Shown here: in pieces, positions 32,981 through 41,575 of the stretch | Layout: the number at the start of each line of letters is the position of its first letter | How positions within the stretch are numbered: position 1 is the stretch's first letter | Source of the DNA: Catalinimonas alkaloidigena | GTDB lineage: Bacteria; Bacteroidota; Bacteroidia; Cytophagales; Cyclobacteriaceae | Assembly: GCF_029504655.1 (NCBI RefSeq) | Contig: NZ_JAQFIL010000003.1 | Span: 62,001 to 126,000 of the forward strand | Direction: 5' to 3' | DNA length: 64,000 nt | Position numbers and translations under genes: made by a program | The notes under the pieces: model-generated | What the model was told of the DNA's origin: nothing | Database searches by the model: none | The model's input: only the letters and a program-made list of their open reading frames with translations

Positions 32981-34715
32981 TTTCTTCCTGGTCTAAGGGT
33001 AGCGTGATTGTGAAAGTAGAGCCTTGCTCCAGTTTACTGTCAAAAGTAATTTCCCCATTCATAAGTTCTATGTATTTTTTGACAATGGGCAGTCCTAAGC
33101 CTGTGCCTTCAATATTGGTCACATTACGTGCCCTAAAAAACAGGTTGAACAAATTCTGCTGTTCATCTTCCGGTATACCAATCCCCTGATCTATAATCTT
33201 TACGGTGAGAGATGTATCATTAGTATTTATAATCAAGTCCACTGGTTCATTTGGTGGAGAATATTTAAGTGCGTTAGACAAAAGATTCAAAAAAACATTT
33301 CGGGTAAACTGCTTATCCAGATTGACCTGGATGGTTTCCTGATCGGAAGTAAGCTGTACTTCCTGTCCCGGCTTCTGTACATGCTGCAACTCCTGAACAA
33401 TGGTTTCCATAAACTCCATCAGGTCAAAGATCTCTTTCTTCATCTGTAAAGCCCCTTCTTCCAACCTTCCCAGAGAAAGGAACTCATTGAGAATATCTAT
33501 CAGGTTCTTTACGCTGGATTTAATGCGTTCCACATTTTTCAGCCTTTTATCTTCCTTCCCTGGCTCATTCAGGCGGGCAATCAGGTTGGCAGAAGACAAG
33601 ATGGTGCTCAATGGCGTTCTGAACTCATGAGAGGCCATGGATACAAAGCGGGATTTTAGCTCGCTGAGTTCTTTTTCTTTTTTCAGGGCTTTAAGCATTT
33701 TCTGCTCAGTACTTTTTTGCTCGCTAATATTGGTAAAAACAAACATCACCAGGTTTACATCTAGGTGACCCTCATCCAACGGCATAGTGTTGACTTTGTA
33801 ACTATTCGCTTTGTATTTGATCTCGTAAGAATAATGTCCACCATGAAAGGTTTTTTGCGCATAGGTGAGCATTTGTTTTTTCCATTCTGTAGAGAAGTTC
33901 TTCACCTGTTTTACAGAATGTCCTTCTACATTTTCTTTGCTCAACTCTATTTTTCGCAATTCTTCACCATCCAAAAATACAATCTGATAGTCCCGGTTGA
34001 TGACCACAATCATCACTTTAGGAAAGTAGCGGGCAATTGCCACGTACAAAGCATAATTTTTCTTTGCCTGCGCATCTGCCTGCCGGGTTTCATGGATCTG
34101 GTATTCCAGGGAAAGGTTGGTTTCTACCAGTTTCTTCACCATAGCAGTCAACTCTCGAGTGCGCTCCTTTACTTTTTGTTCCAGTTCTTCAGTATACGTC
34201 CTCTGTCTAACCTCAGGTGTCAATACTGCATCTACTGACATTTTTTGCTCAATCACCGTAGCCGCCCAGTCCACACCGTTGATGATCAATGAAATCTCAT
34301 CTTTTTTGGGCGATCTGAATTCCTTGAAAAAAAACACGAGTGCGCCTAATAATTTACCATTTAGTCTGGAATGAATGGGAGTGGCCCACCAGCCATTCTG
34401 AAGTGAGTAAGTACTATCTTTCCAAATAATTCTTTTGCTTATCGGTTCAAAAGATGAATTGCTGTTGATACCAGGCAACTGCTTGAATACCACAAGTTTG
34501 ATAAGTTCCAATAAATCAGGTGACAGTGAGGGAGCAGCGCCTATTTGCCATTTTCCTGTGCTTTTGTCACCAACGAGTATAGAAACTAAAAACTCACTGG
34601 ACTGGGCTTCTATCCACTTGATGATCTGCTCTAGTAATTCCTTTAGCGGGGCTTGTCGGGATATGCTTTTCTGAAGGTGGTTTTTCACAATATCAAAATC
34701 AGGCTTAGGGTTCAT
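32973..34715 (-). CDS. Sensor histidine kinase (GAF-PAS-HisKA-HATPase)
   Basis: A 580-residue soluble kinase with no membrane helix. Domain order: GAF-like (about 1-160, ends with VDWAATVIEQKM), coiled coil (about 175-215), PAS (about 225-330), HisKA with MASHEFRTPLST, and HATPase_c with NLLSNALKYS, DQGIGIPEDEQ and GTGLGLPIVKKY. The signal is presumably intracellular; neither a heme-His nor a Cys cluster can be pointed to with confidence. It is cotranscribed with the REC-CRP regulator, and its own upstream box suggests autoregulation. Confidence 0.9.
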   Translation of the reverse strand: MNPKPDFDIVKNHLQKSISRQAPLKELLEQIIKWIEAQSSEFLVSILVGDKSTGKWQIGAAPSLSPDLLELIKLVVFKQLPGINSNSSFEPISKRIIWKDSTYSLQNGWWATPIHSRLNGKLLGALVFFFKEFRSPKKDEISLIINGVDWAATVIEQKMSVDAVLTPEVRQRTYTEELEQKVKERTRELTAMVKKLVETNLSLEYQIHETRQADAQAKKNYALYVAIARYFPKVMIVVINRDYQIVFLDGEELRKIELSKENVEGHSVKQVKNFSTEWKKQMLTYAQKTFHGGHYSYEIKYKANSYKVNTMPLDEGHLDVNLVMFVFTNISEQKSTEQKMLKALKKEKELSELKSRFVSMASHEFRTPLSTILSSANLIARLNEPGKEDKRLKNVERIKSSVKNLIDILNEFLSLGRLEEGALQMKKEIFDLMEFMETIVQELQHVQKPGQEVQLTSDQETIQVNLDKQFTRNVFLNLLSNALKYSPPNEPVDLIINTNDTSLTVKIIDQGIGIPEDEQQNLFNLFFRARNVTNIEGTGLGLPIVKKYIELMNGEITFDSKLEQGSTFTITLPLDQEENA

Positions 34716-34734
34716 TAAATTATTTTTTGAAGTG

Positions 34735-34777
34735 AAAGAATAGCTCCAGACCTATGGGAATAAAATGATTTTAATCA
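34735..34777 (-). promoter_or_regulatory. CRP/FNR-type box and promoter of the kinase/REC-CRP operon
   Basis: On the minus strand TGATTAAAATCA (34777-34766) is a perfect dyad. TATTCTTT begins 24 bases later, the same offset as the -7 element at the boxes at 2024, 4840, 54141 and 56809. The box is about 50 bases before the kinase start. The IS element begins only 61 bases upstream of the box, so the core promoter survives the insertion. Confidence 0.55.
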
Positions 34778-34837
34778 TCAAATGTGAGAGACTTACATCA
34801 TTGTATCCTGATTTTTACTTTGCGTACTTTGTAATAA

Positions 34838-36041
34838 CAATTCTAGTACTCTACCCGATGATATTTATCAGTTGATAATCGCAGGCCCCAGTTCGCTCTA
34901 CTCTTCGCAGAAATAGTTTAAGCAGCCTATCAAAGTCAGCTTGATGCTTGCCTTTTAAATACTGCCGGAACCAATCTAACCCTCTGCGGAAAGTACTCTT
35001 GGCTGGATAGCCGTGCTTTTTGATCGCTACTTTTTGTGTTTTATCCAAGAACTCTCTGCCTAAGGACAGGCAAATAGCAAAAGCAATACACACTAAAGCA
35101 AATAGTTTTTTCCACTTGTCTAGACTTCGTAAATGTGAACCTTCCAATTTGAAACCGCGTCCTTTCAAACTTTGAAAGAAAACCTCTATGGTCCAGCGTT
35201 TGCGATATATGTGCGGAAGCTGCTTAGCAAAGTGAGTACCGATGACATACAACATTTCTCGGTTAGCCAGTCTTCTAATAGCTACATTAACTCTTACTCC
35301 ATCCACAATAGCATTTTGAAAGTACCGTGTAGACTGGTGAGCCATTAATTCTTCGGCTTGGTAGGTTTCACCGTTACGCAAGGTGATAGTATGATGTTTA
35401 GGAACGCGGACACAGAAGGGAATTTCAGCCTTCTGAAGCCAAGTCAGCCACTGATGGCCGATAAATTCTCTATCCATAATGACTGAAGCGATGCGTGCTT
35501 TACCTAGCAGCCTTACACACTGCTTCAGTAGATCGATCCGATCTTGATAGTTGCTATTCCCACTTTTATTATCCAACATCTCAAAGTATAAAGGCAAGCC
35601 CACTTTACCTACACAAGCGGTGATACATAAAATATTAACCTGGCACTGGCCAAAATCCCATTCCGTACGGTCAAGACTCAGACTCACTTCTCCGGGGGGT
35701 AGAAACCTAGATAGAAGGGCCGCTACTTGTTGATAATCAAGAAGAGCATCTTTGAAAAAAGCTTGGATGCGCCGTTCATTTGAAGTCTCTCGTACTTCAT
35801 CATTCAGTTCCGTAGCTAACTCACAGAATTGCACAGTGCGCATTTTGATAACTGTTTTTACAAACTGCCAGACAAATTTCTGTCGTGACAAATGGCGGAC
35901 AACAGGAAAGGCATTCAAAGTTTTTTTATCTTTGATTCTAATAAATATTTCATGGTAAAGCTGAGTTTAGAGTGTATGGTAACCTCAAAATTCAGCTTTT
36001 CTTTTTCTTACTCAAAATCATCGGGTAGAGTACAATTCTAG
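34838..36041. mobile_element. Complete IS4-family insertion sequence
   Basis: Element 34847-36032 (1186 bp). The ends carry perfect inverted repeats beginning TACTCTACCCGATGAT, and the element is flanked by the 9-base direct repeat CAATTCTAG (34838-34846 and 36033-36041). The transposase stop codon lies inside the left inverted repeat. Upstream of the transposase, AAAGCTGA and TCAGCTTTT (about 35955-35998) form a hairpin that may block read-through transcription. The perfect ends and intact target duplication indicate a recent, single insertion. Confidence 0.95.
34851..35918 (-). CDS. IS4-family transposase
   Basis: A 355-residue DDE transposase. Acidic residues are in SLSLDRTEWDFGQ, SVIMDREFIGHQW and the C-terminal YREK signature YRKRWTIEVFFQSLK (Y-x2-R-x3-E-x6-K), which defines the IS4 family. 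The length is normal and the frame is intact, so the element could be active. Confidence 0.94.
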   Translation of the reverse strand: MNAFPVVRHLSRQKFVWQFVKTVIKMRTVQFCELATELNDEVRETSNERRIQAFFKDALLDYQQVAALLSRFLPPGEVSLSLDRTEWDFGQCQVNILCITACVGKVGLPLYFEMLDNKSGNSNYQDRIDLLKQCVRLLGKARIASVIMDREFIGHQWLTWLQKAEIPFCVRVPKHHTITLRNGETYQAEELMAHQSTRYFQNAIVDGVRVNVAIRRLANREMLYVIGTHFAKQLPHIYRKRWTIEVFFQSLKGRGFKLEGSHLRSLDKWKKLFALVCIAFAICLSLGREFLDKTQKVAIKKHGYPAKSTFRRGLDWFRQYLKGKHQADFDRLLKLFLRRVERTGACDYQLINIIG

Positions 36042-36100
36042 TTTATGCTCTAAATATAGATTAACCAGAATGCAACTACTTTAATATAGTAATTTTTAGT

Positions 36101-36457
36101 ATGATGGAAACAATCACAACCCGGCGAGATGACATTGTTGGGTTCCGTATAGACGGAACAACCAGTGAGGCAGATTTGAAACCTGTGCTAATCAAACTTA
36201 GGGAAAAACTTAAGTCTCACGCTAAGGTAAGGCTATATGTAGAATATGTGGATTCTCATGGTTTTTCTATGGATACGCTGATTGAGGACCTCAAATATAA
36301 TTTTGGTCATCTTGGACATTTTGAAAAAGCTGCAATTATTACCATGAAAGACTGGCTCAAGCAAGCTGCTCAGTTAACCAATGTAGTTGGGGGCATCAAA
36401 CTAAAAAGCTTCCATTTCTCTGAGAAAGATAAGGCTGGCAGATGGATAGAGGAGTAG
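36101..36457 (+). CDS. SpoIIAA-like (STAS-related) protein
   Basis: A 118-residue protein of the SpoIIAA-like/DUF3478 type: EITVGF-like start (RRDDIVGFRIDGTTSEADL), then KVRLYVEYVDSHGFSMDTLIED and the helix-strand end KAAIITMKDWLKQAA, KSFHFSEKDKAGRWIEE. Such proteins adopt a STAS fold; their roles are mostly unknown. An adjacent ATG at 36104 is an equal start. It is monocistronic with a terminator. Confidence 0.8.
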   Translation: MMETITTRRDDIVGFRIDGTTSEADLKPVLIKLREKLKSHAKVRLYVEYVDSHGFSMDTLIEDLKYNFGHLGHFEKAAIITMKDWLKQAAQLTNVVGGIKLKSFHFSEKDKAGRWIEE

Positions 36458-36542
36458 TAATTTTTTTATCATTGTTTAGTTAAGTTTAGGTGGTGAGAAT
36501 CCATAAGTATTTTTTTAAGGCTTCTCCTCCAAGGCTGGCTGT

Positions 36543-36571
36543 AAAACCCGAAGTAAAATTCGGGTTTTTTT
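36543..36571 (+). terminator. Rho-independent terminator after the SpoIIAA-like gene
   Basis: AAAACCCGAA and TTCGGGTTTT form a perfect 10-bp stem around GTAAAA, followed by a T run ending at 36571. It sits 86 bases after the stop at 36457. Confidence 0.85.
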
Positions 36572-36718
36572 CTTATAAATTAGTTTTCTCATGGTTAATA
36601 CATGCTACTAAGCATAAACATTTTAAAGTGTAGTTAGCTGCCCTAATCAGATATTTCAAGTTTTTTATTCATTAGATATGATAAATAAAGAGCACAATCA
36701 CCCCCCCCCCCAATATAC

Positions 36719-37020
36719 AACGCTGAATGGACAGGCGCACTCCTCAAAGATATACTAGAAGATGTGTGCATCAAGGAGGATGCAGTATACATTGGTTATT
36801 ATGACAAAGATATGCATCTCAGTGGTGATCCCTTCAAAGTACCCATCTCGCGCGGAGTTCCTATGTCTAAGGCATTACAGGATGAAACGCTGGTTGCTTG
36901 GGCTATGAATGGAAAAAATATTCCCATTGAACATGGATATCCACTTCGCCTGGTGTGTGGTGGCTGACCGGCCTCTACTTCCGGTAAATGGTTGCACAAA
37001 ATTGTGGTGTGCAAACCCTG
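36719..37020 (+). pseudogene. Sulfite oxidase-type molybdoenzyme fragment
   Basis: The frame from 36719 reads NAEWTGALLKDILED, then RGVPMSKALQDETLVAWAMN, KNIPIEHGYPLRLVCGG, a TGA stop, and PASTSGKWLHKIVV. This is the interior of a sulfite oxidase/SorA-like Mo domain, in which the stop position is normally Trp (GGW), so TGG has become TGA at 36965. Both the N-terminal half, including the Mo-ligand Cys, and the C-terminal dimer domain are missing. An 11-base C run at 36701-36711 marks the left border. It is a dead remnant. Confidence 0.8.
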
Positions 37021-37093
37021 GATTAAATCACGTACTATGAATATACTATATTCTCTCTGATACATTTATCTTCTTTTGTCAATCACCTTATAG

Positions 37094-38383
37094 TTTACAC
37101 TCAATGAGAGCGTTGCCCAGTACCATAAAGAATATCTTTCGGCAAAAGAAAGTGAACCCAGCAATTTCGGTTGGATGCAGGACTTTCCACCTCCTCCTGA
37201 CAGAGTGCTAAAAGTATCGGGTGGATCTTTTTTTGAGTTTCCAGCCATACGCTGGAGTGTGGTGCATATGCGGGAATTCCTACCCACAGTCGAAGTATCA
37301 GGCGGTTTAGATGCTCCGATTTCTTTTGAATACGAGCGGGGCGAAAATATGAATTCGATAACTTATTTGCTGTGGGATGCACAAGATTCCATGACTTGAG
37401 AGGAGTCGTTGTGGAAAAATTATACCGATGGTATCATTATTTTACATCAAGGTAAGGTAGTCTACGAACGCTACTTTAGTGAGTTGAACGAAACTGATGT
37501 ACATGCTGTGATGTCGCTCACTAAATCGTTTACTGGCACCCTGGCAGCTGCCCTGGTTGCTGAAGGAGTGATTGACGAACATAAACTGGTGGCGGAATAC
37601 GTGCCGGAACTAAAAAACTCGGGCTTCGGCGACGCCACTGTCCGACAGGTGATGGACATAACCACCGCATTGGAATACAGCGAGAACTATGCTGATCCTA
37701 ACGCCGAAGTCTGGAGTTTCTCGGCAGCCGGAAGCCCTTTACCCAAGTCCGAAGACTATGACGGTCCGATAGGATATTATGAGTACTTGGAAACAGTGAA
37801 AAAGAATGGACAGCACGGGGAAGCTTTTGGCTACCACACCATCAACGCCGACGCGCTGGGTTGGATTATGGCGAAGGCCACGGGTAAGTCAGTAGACGAG
37901 TTATTGTCTGACAAAATCTGGAGCCGGTTAGGTGTGGAACAAGACAGCTATTACCAGGTGGATGGCCTAGGGACTCCCTTTGCCGGAGGTGGCTTTAACG
38001 CCGGGCTGCGCGATCTGGCCCGCTTTGGAGAGATGATTCGTAACAAAGGAGAGTGGCAAGGCAAGCAGATCATTCCGCAAGCTGCGGTGGAAGATATTGA
38101 GAAAGGGGGGAGTCAGGAAGCTTTCGCTAAATCAGATCACACTGAACTCAAAGGCTGGTCGTACCGCAATATGTGGTGGTTATGCCCGACTGGGAAGACT
38201 GAAAATGAACACGGAGCCTTTAGCGCCCGTGGGGTGCACGGACAGGCTATCTACATTGACCCAAAAGCTGAAATGGTGATTGTACGGCTAGCTTCGCACC
38301 CGGTTGCAGCTAATGCCGCCAACGATGCCTATTCGCTACCAGCTTATCAGGCTGTGGCCGAGTATCTGATGGAAAAAAATTAA
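37094..38383 (+). pseudogene. Serine beta-lactamase-like hydrolase (NylB-type), truncated with internal stop
   Basis: Class C beta-lactamase-fold hydrolase resembling 6-aminohexanoate-dimer hydrolase. Reading from 37094 gives AQYHKEYLSAKESEPS, NFGWMQDFPPPPDRV and FPAIRWSVVHMREFLPT; a TGA at 37397 replaces the Trp of the conserved T-W-E-E-S, and the same frame continues to 38383 with SxxK nucleophile MSLTKSF, YHTINADALGW and the GGFNAGLRDLARFGEM region. The signal peptide region is missing. A product could restart at TTG 37409 (324 residues) with the catalytic residues, but the N-terminal segment would be lost. It abuts the sulfite oxidase fragment. Confidence 0.8.
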
Positions 38384-38453
38384 AAACAACCATGAAGAGG
38401 TTAAGATTATGAGCACACCGAAATAGGTTATTAAAATACAACCATTCTTACTG

Positions 38454-38938
38454 ATGATGACAGAGAAATTTTTTAGCAAAGCATTTATTTCAAAAACACT
38501 CTATGGATCTATTACCATATTGGCGGTGTTGCTATCTTTCAAAGATCATCAACTATCGGCTTGGCACGGAATGTTGCTTTTGTTTGGGACTTCACTTTCG
38601 GTAGCCCATGCCGAAGCATTCAGCGAAACAATCAGTCAGGTAATTGCGGGAAAGAAAAAGCTGGACAAAAAGAGCTTCTTATCATTTGGCATGAGACCCG
38701 ACCGATTCTGTCTTCAGCCTACTTGCCCATACTGATGTTGTTAATTGCAGCTGTAGGATTGTTTTCAGTAGCAACTGCAGTGATGCTGGCAGAATGCTTA
38801 ATCTATGTCACACTTTTTGTCTATGGGCTGCGTATAGGATGCTTACTGCATGGTCCCAGGATACGCATGTTTTTAGCAGGGTTGTTTACTTTAGGAATTG
38901 GTGGTTTGCTTGGTATTTCAAAATTGTTATTTCATTAA
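38454..38938 (+). pseudogene. Four-helix membrane protein, frameshifted
   Basis: From 38454 the frame encodes KTLYGSITILAVLLSF, WHGMLLLFGTSLSVAHAEAF and KKKLDKK, then leaves frame and stops at 38735. The next frame continues the same protein (ELLIIWHETRPILSSAYLPI, then two more helices, ending LGISKLLFH at 38938). One base is missing in the A5 run near 38672. The rebuilt product is about 160 residues with four membrane helices; the family is not recognised. It is the third broken gene in a row. Confidence 0.7.
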
Positions 38939-39636
38939 GTTTAGGTTACCGCTCAGAAAATTACTAGGGTTATGAAAGTCACGATAAAATTTTTAAATGA
39001 TCAAATATATTTTACCTCCGCGGTTTTCTAGATAAAAATAAAAGGAGATATGTTGAGGTTAGTACTCCTAAAATGGGTCTTTCAAAATATAAACATAAAC
39101 ACAATATAAAAAGTATTGCCATTCCGTGGACTGTCCACACTTTTTCTTTCAAGAATCTTATAATTTTCACCATAAGTTAAAAAATATCAATATCTCCTAT
39201 ACACGAGCTACTTTTTCAAAACAGCCTAACACTTTCTATCAGAAGGTAAATAAAAATATAAAGCAAAAGAAGTCCTGTGTAAAAAGTGCGTGTCTTCTTC
39301 TTGGTTTTGCCGAATAAAAGGCGCTGAAGCCCATATTTAAATGTTTTTTCGTATGGAGTTTTCATAATGCTTTGTGTTTTCAGTAAATGCTAGCGCTCTC
39401 TGAACCCTTCTTACAAGACCAAATGGCTTATGTTTAGACGATAAAAATTAATCAGGTTGACTGATAGAAAAGCAAATAATTAGCAGAACACTACTACAAA
39501 TACAACTTATAAAATTAACACAAAGTTAACGCATTATATTTTGATATTAAAAAATTTAAACTGTCAAATCACTTTTATTAATACACAAGTTCATTAAAAT
39601 GACTTTTCCGGTTTTAAAGCGACTTAAAATTAGCTA
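38939..39636. other. Long A/T-rich stretch without a recognised gene
   Basis: About 700 bases between the decayed membrane gene and the porin. A possible 63-codon frame at 39126-39317 on the plus strand is Lys/Phe/Asn-rich with no family features and is not accepted. No hairpin terminator, RNA motif or repeat stood out. It is probably the remains of further decayed sequence. Confidence 0.4.
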
Positions 39637-40851
39637 TTAAAAGGAAACTTCATACTGCACCCTAAATCTCCAGCTTTGATAAGAGATATCTACATCACCT
39701 TCCTCAAATTCAAAGTAAGAGACATCTGCAGTCAGCTTATTCGCATGTCTGCTGAAGAAGCAATTTAAGGCTAAAGAAAACTCTTCTCTGGCATATTCAG
39801 GAAAGCCAATAGATGGTTGGAAAATTGCATAACGGAGGGCCGGTTCAAAAAGTGGTTTTGTAGTATCTGATTCGTGATTCAGCACATAGCCTGCCTGCCA
39901 GAATCCTCCTCTCAGACGAGTGAAAGTTTGGTTGATATGATCATCTATGTCTTTCAGGTGCATCTCACTATGCCAACTGAATGAACGGTACATAAAAGCC
40001 GTTTCAAACAACCATTGGTTAACGGTATACTGTCCGGCTTCCCCTATCTCAAAACCAGCCAGGCTTCCTCCCCCTGAAGAAGAAAACCTGGTATACCGGC
40101 TCCTGTTGGTTGCCCCTGCCAAGGCCACTGAAGCCAAGGGTTCTTGACGACCTTCCAGGTCTGAACCTATCATAGGCACTGCTTCTCCTAAAAAATTCCA
40201 CTGAACACGGGCAGTGTACATTAGGTTTTCGTCATCATTTTCCCTGGCATTAATGCCCGTTCCGGTAAGCACAGCCAGATGATAGTTAAAGTCAGCTAAT
40301 TTAGACTTTTGGATATGCCCGTACATTGTGAAACCTTGCTGCCTGTCTATGGTAAAGGGACGGTTAATGATTGAGCGTTCCATCATCTGCTGATTGCCAC
40401 TTGAAATCATCCTCTCTCGGGTATACTCTGTCTTCCACTGTCCTAATTTGAAACTCAGCCAGGGCCATTTTTCACTCATTATCCTGAAGTCCAGTAATCT
40501 TGAAGCACCCAGTTCGTACTCAAAATAATACTTTAACCAGGGTTGAAAAGTATGGCCTCCTACTTTTAGTCGCGCCCGATTGATTTTAAATATTGTCTCC
40601 CGCTCAGGTGCAAAATTCGCAAACGTAATGGGGTTCTGGTCATTAGGCGTGGCAAACCTGAACTGAAGCCTGCCACCAATCTGCAACTGAAACTTATTGT
40701 CTGGGGAGGTAAATTGAAAGCCCTTTGAAGTATATTCAATTTGTGTGGTTAAGAAATCTTTTGCTTTACCATCATTTTGCTGAGCAAATGTATTATGTAA
40801 CAGACACACTAAAGAGATAAAAAGTAGGACAGTACTTAATTTGACATTCAT
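39637..40851 (-). CDS. Porin O/P-family outer-membrane protein
   Basis: A 404-residue outer-membrane beta-barrel. A signal peptide (KLSTVLLFISLVCLLHNTFA) is followed by alternating strands typical of the phosphate-selective porin O/P family, with FQLQIGGRLQFRFA near residue 53, FKINRARLKVGGHTF, WLSFKLGQWKTEYTRE and a C-terminal strand ending in Phe (YEVSF). It lets small anions through the outer membrane; whether phosphate is the substrate cannot be told. It is monocistronic. Confidence 0.85.
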   Translation of the reverse strand: MNVKLSTVLLFISLVCLLHNTFAQQNDGKAKDFLTTQIEYTSKGFQFTSPDNKFQLQIGGRLQFRFATPNDQNPITFANFAPERETIFKINRARLKVGGHTFQPWLKYYFEYELGASRLLDFRIMSEKWPWLSFKLGQWKTEYTRERMISSGNQQMMERSIINRPFTIDRQQGFTMYGHIQKSKLADFNYHLAVLTGTGINARENDDENLMYTARVQWNFLGEAVPMIGSDLEGRQEPLASVALAGATNRSRYTRFSSSGGGSLAGFEIGEAGQYTVNQWLFETAFMYRSFSWHSEMHLKDIDDHINQTFTRLRGGFWQAGYVLNHESDTTKPLFEPALRYAIFQPSIGFPEYAREEFSLALNCFFSRHANKLTADVSYFEFEEGDVDISYQSWRFRVQYEVSF

Positions 40852-40976
40852 GTAATGGACTTTCTATAATAACTTATGCTGTTCAGGTAAAAAATAAAGT
40901 GAGGTATATGAACTTGAGATACTCAAATTAGGATCCCCCATTATATTATGAAAAGGGAATAAGGGTAAAGAAAACG

Positions 40977-41023
40977 AATTGAAAAGAGGCTGTCCTGATG
41001 TTTTAGACAGCCTCTTTTCAATT
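40977..41023 (-). terminator. Strong hairpin terminator after the PepSY-like gene
   Basis: Eighteen-base perfect arms, AATTGAAAAGAGGCTGTC (40977-40994) and its complement (41006-41023), with an 11-base loop. The minus-strand 3' arm ends in CTTTTCAATT. It lies directly after the stop at 41029 and may work in both directions. Confidence 0.8.
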
Positions 41024-41028
41024 GATGA

Positions 41029-41472
41029 TTAATCAATAAAGGAATAAGCATTTTCTGTCACCTGACCATCTTGTGTTAAGACTACCTGACGATCTGCTAA
41101 GTTACTATCCAATTCTACATCATAGAGCTTTTCTCCGCCTTTTTCCACGAGTTCCGCGTCATCAATCTGATAGTCTTTGAAATCTACCTGAATGGTATTT
41201 TTTACCGCTTCAGGAAGTTCGCTTGGCCTGATGTCGTATTTGTAAAGAATAAGCTCGCCCATAGCATCAATGTAAGCATTATGATCTATTTGGTTGTGGT
41301 CAAATTCCACCTCGTAATCATCTCCATGTTTTTCCCATTCTACATCCCGGGCATCGGGAAAATTAGTTTTAAAAGTATTCAATACTACTGAGGGTATGTC
41401 ATTGAGATTAATATCCTGTGCGCAAGACATCAACGCACCACTAAATATGAAAAGTGAAATAATGATTCTCAT
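41029..41472 (-). CDS. PepSY-like exported lipoprotein
   Basis: A 147-residue exported protein. The ATG at 41472 gives a good lipoprotein signal (IISLFIFSGALMSCAQ); a longer frame to 41571 would place a non-signal stretch in front. Two PepSY-like repeats follow: VVLNTFKTNFPDARDVEWEK and VKNTIQVDFKDYQIDDAELV, each with the typical D-x-E-W-E or E-x-x-x strand. In Bacteroidota such proteins often sit next to OmpR-type two-component systems, as here, and may modulate the sensor. Confidence 0.82.
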   Translation of the reverse strand: MRIIISLFIFSGALMSCAQDINLNDIPSVVLNTFKTNFPDARDVEWEKHGDDYEVEFDHNQIDHNAYIDAMGELILYKYDIRPSELPEAVKNTIQVDFKDYQIDDAELVEKGGEKLYDVELDSNLADRQVVLTQDGQVTENAYSFID

Positions 41473-41575
41473 GTTATTAGTTTTTGGGTTTAAATTAATT
41501 ATATCCCAAAGGTCAATAACAAAACTGGAAAGAATTGGGAATAGCGGAAAGCTTCTGTTATTTTCTATCATTGAC

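Noticed and set aside
36965..37399. TGA read as tryptophan (stop-codon reassignment)
   Set aside because: Two in-frame TGA at Trp positions looked suggestive, but both lie in truncated genes, while intact genes nearby use TGG for Trp and TGA as normal stops.
39126..39317. 63-codon plus-strand frame in the gap before the porin
   Set aside because: Low-complexity Lys/Phe/Asn composition, no motif, no terminator, in A/T-rich decayed sequence.
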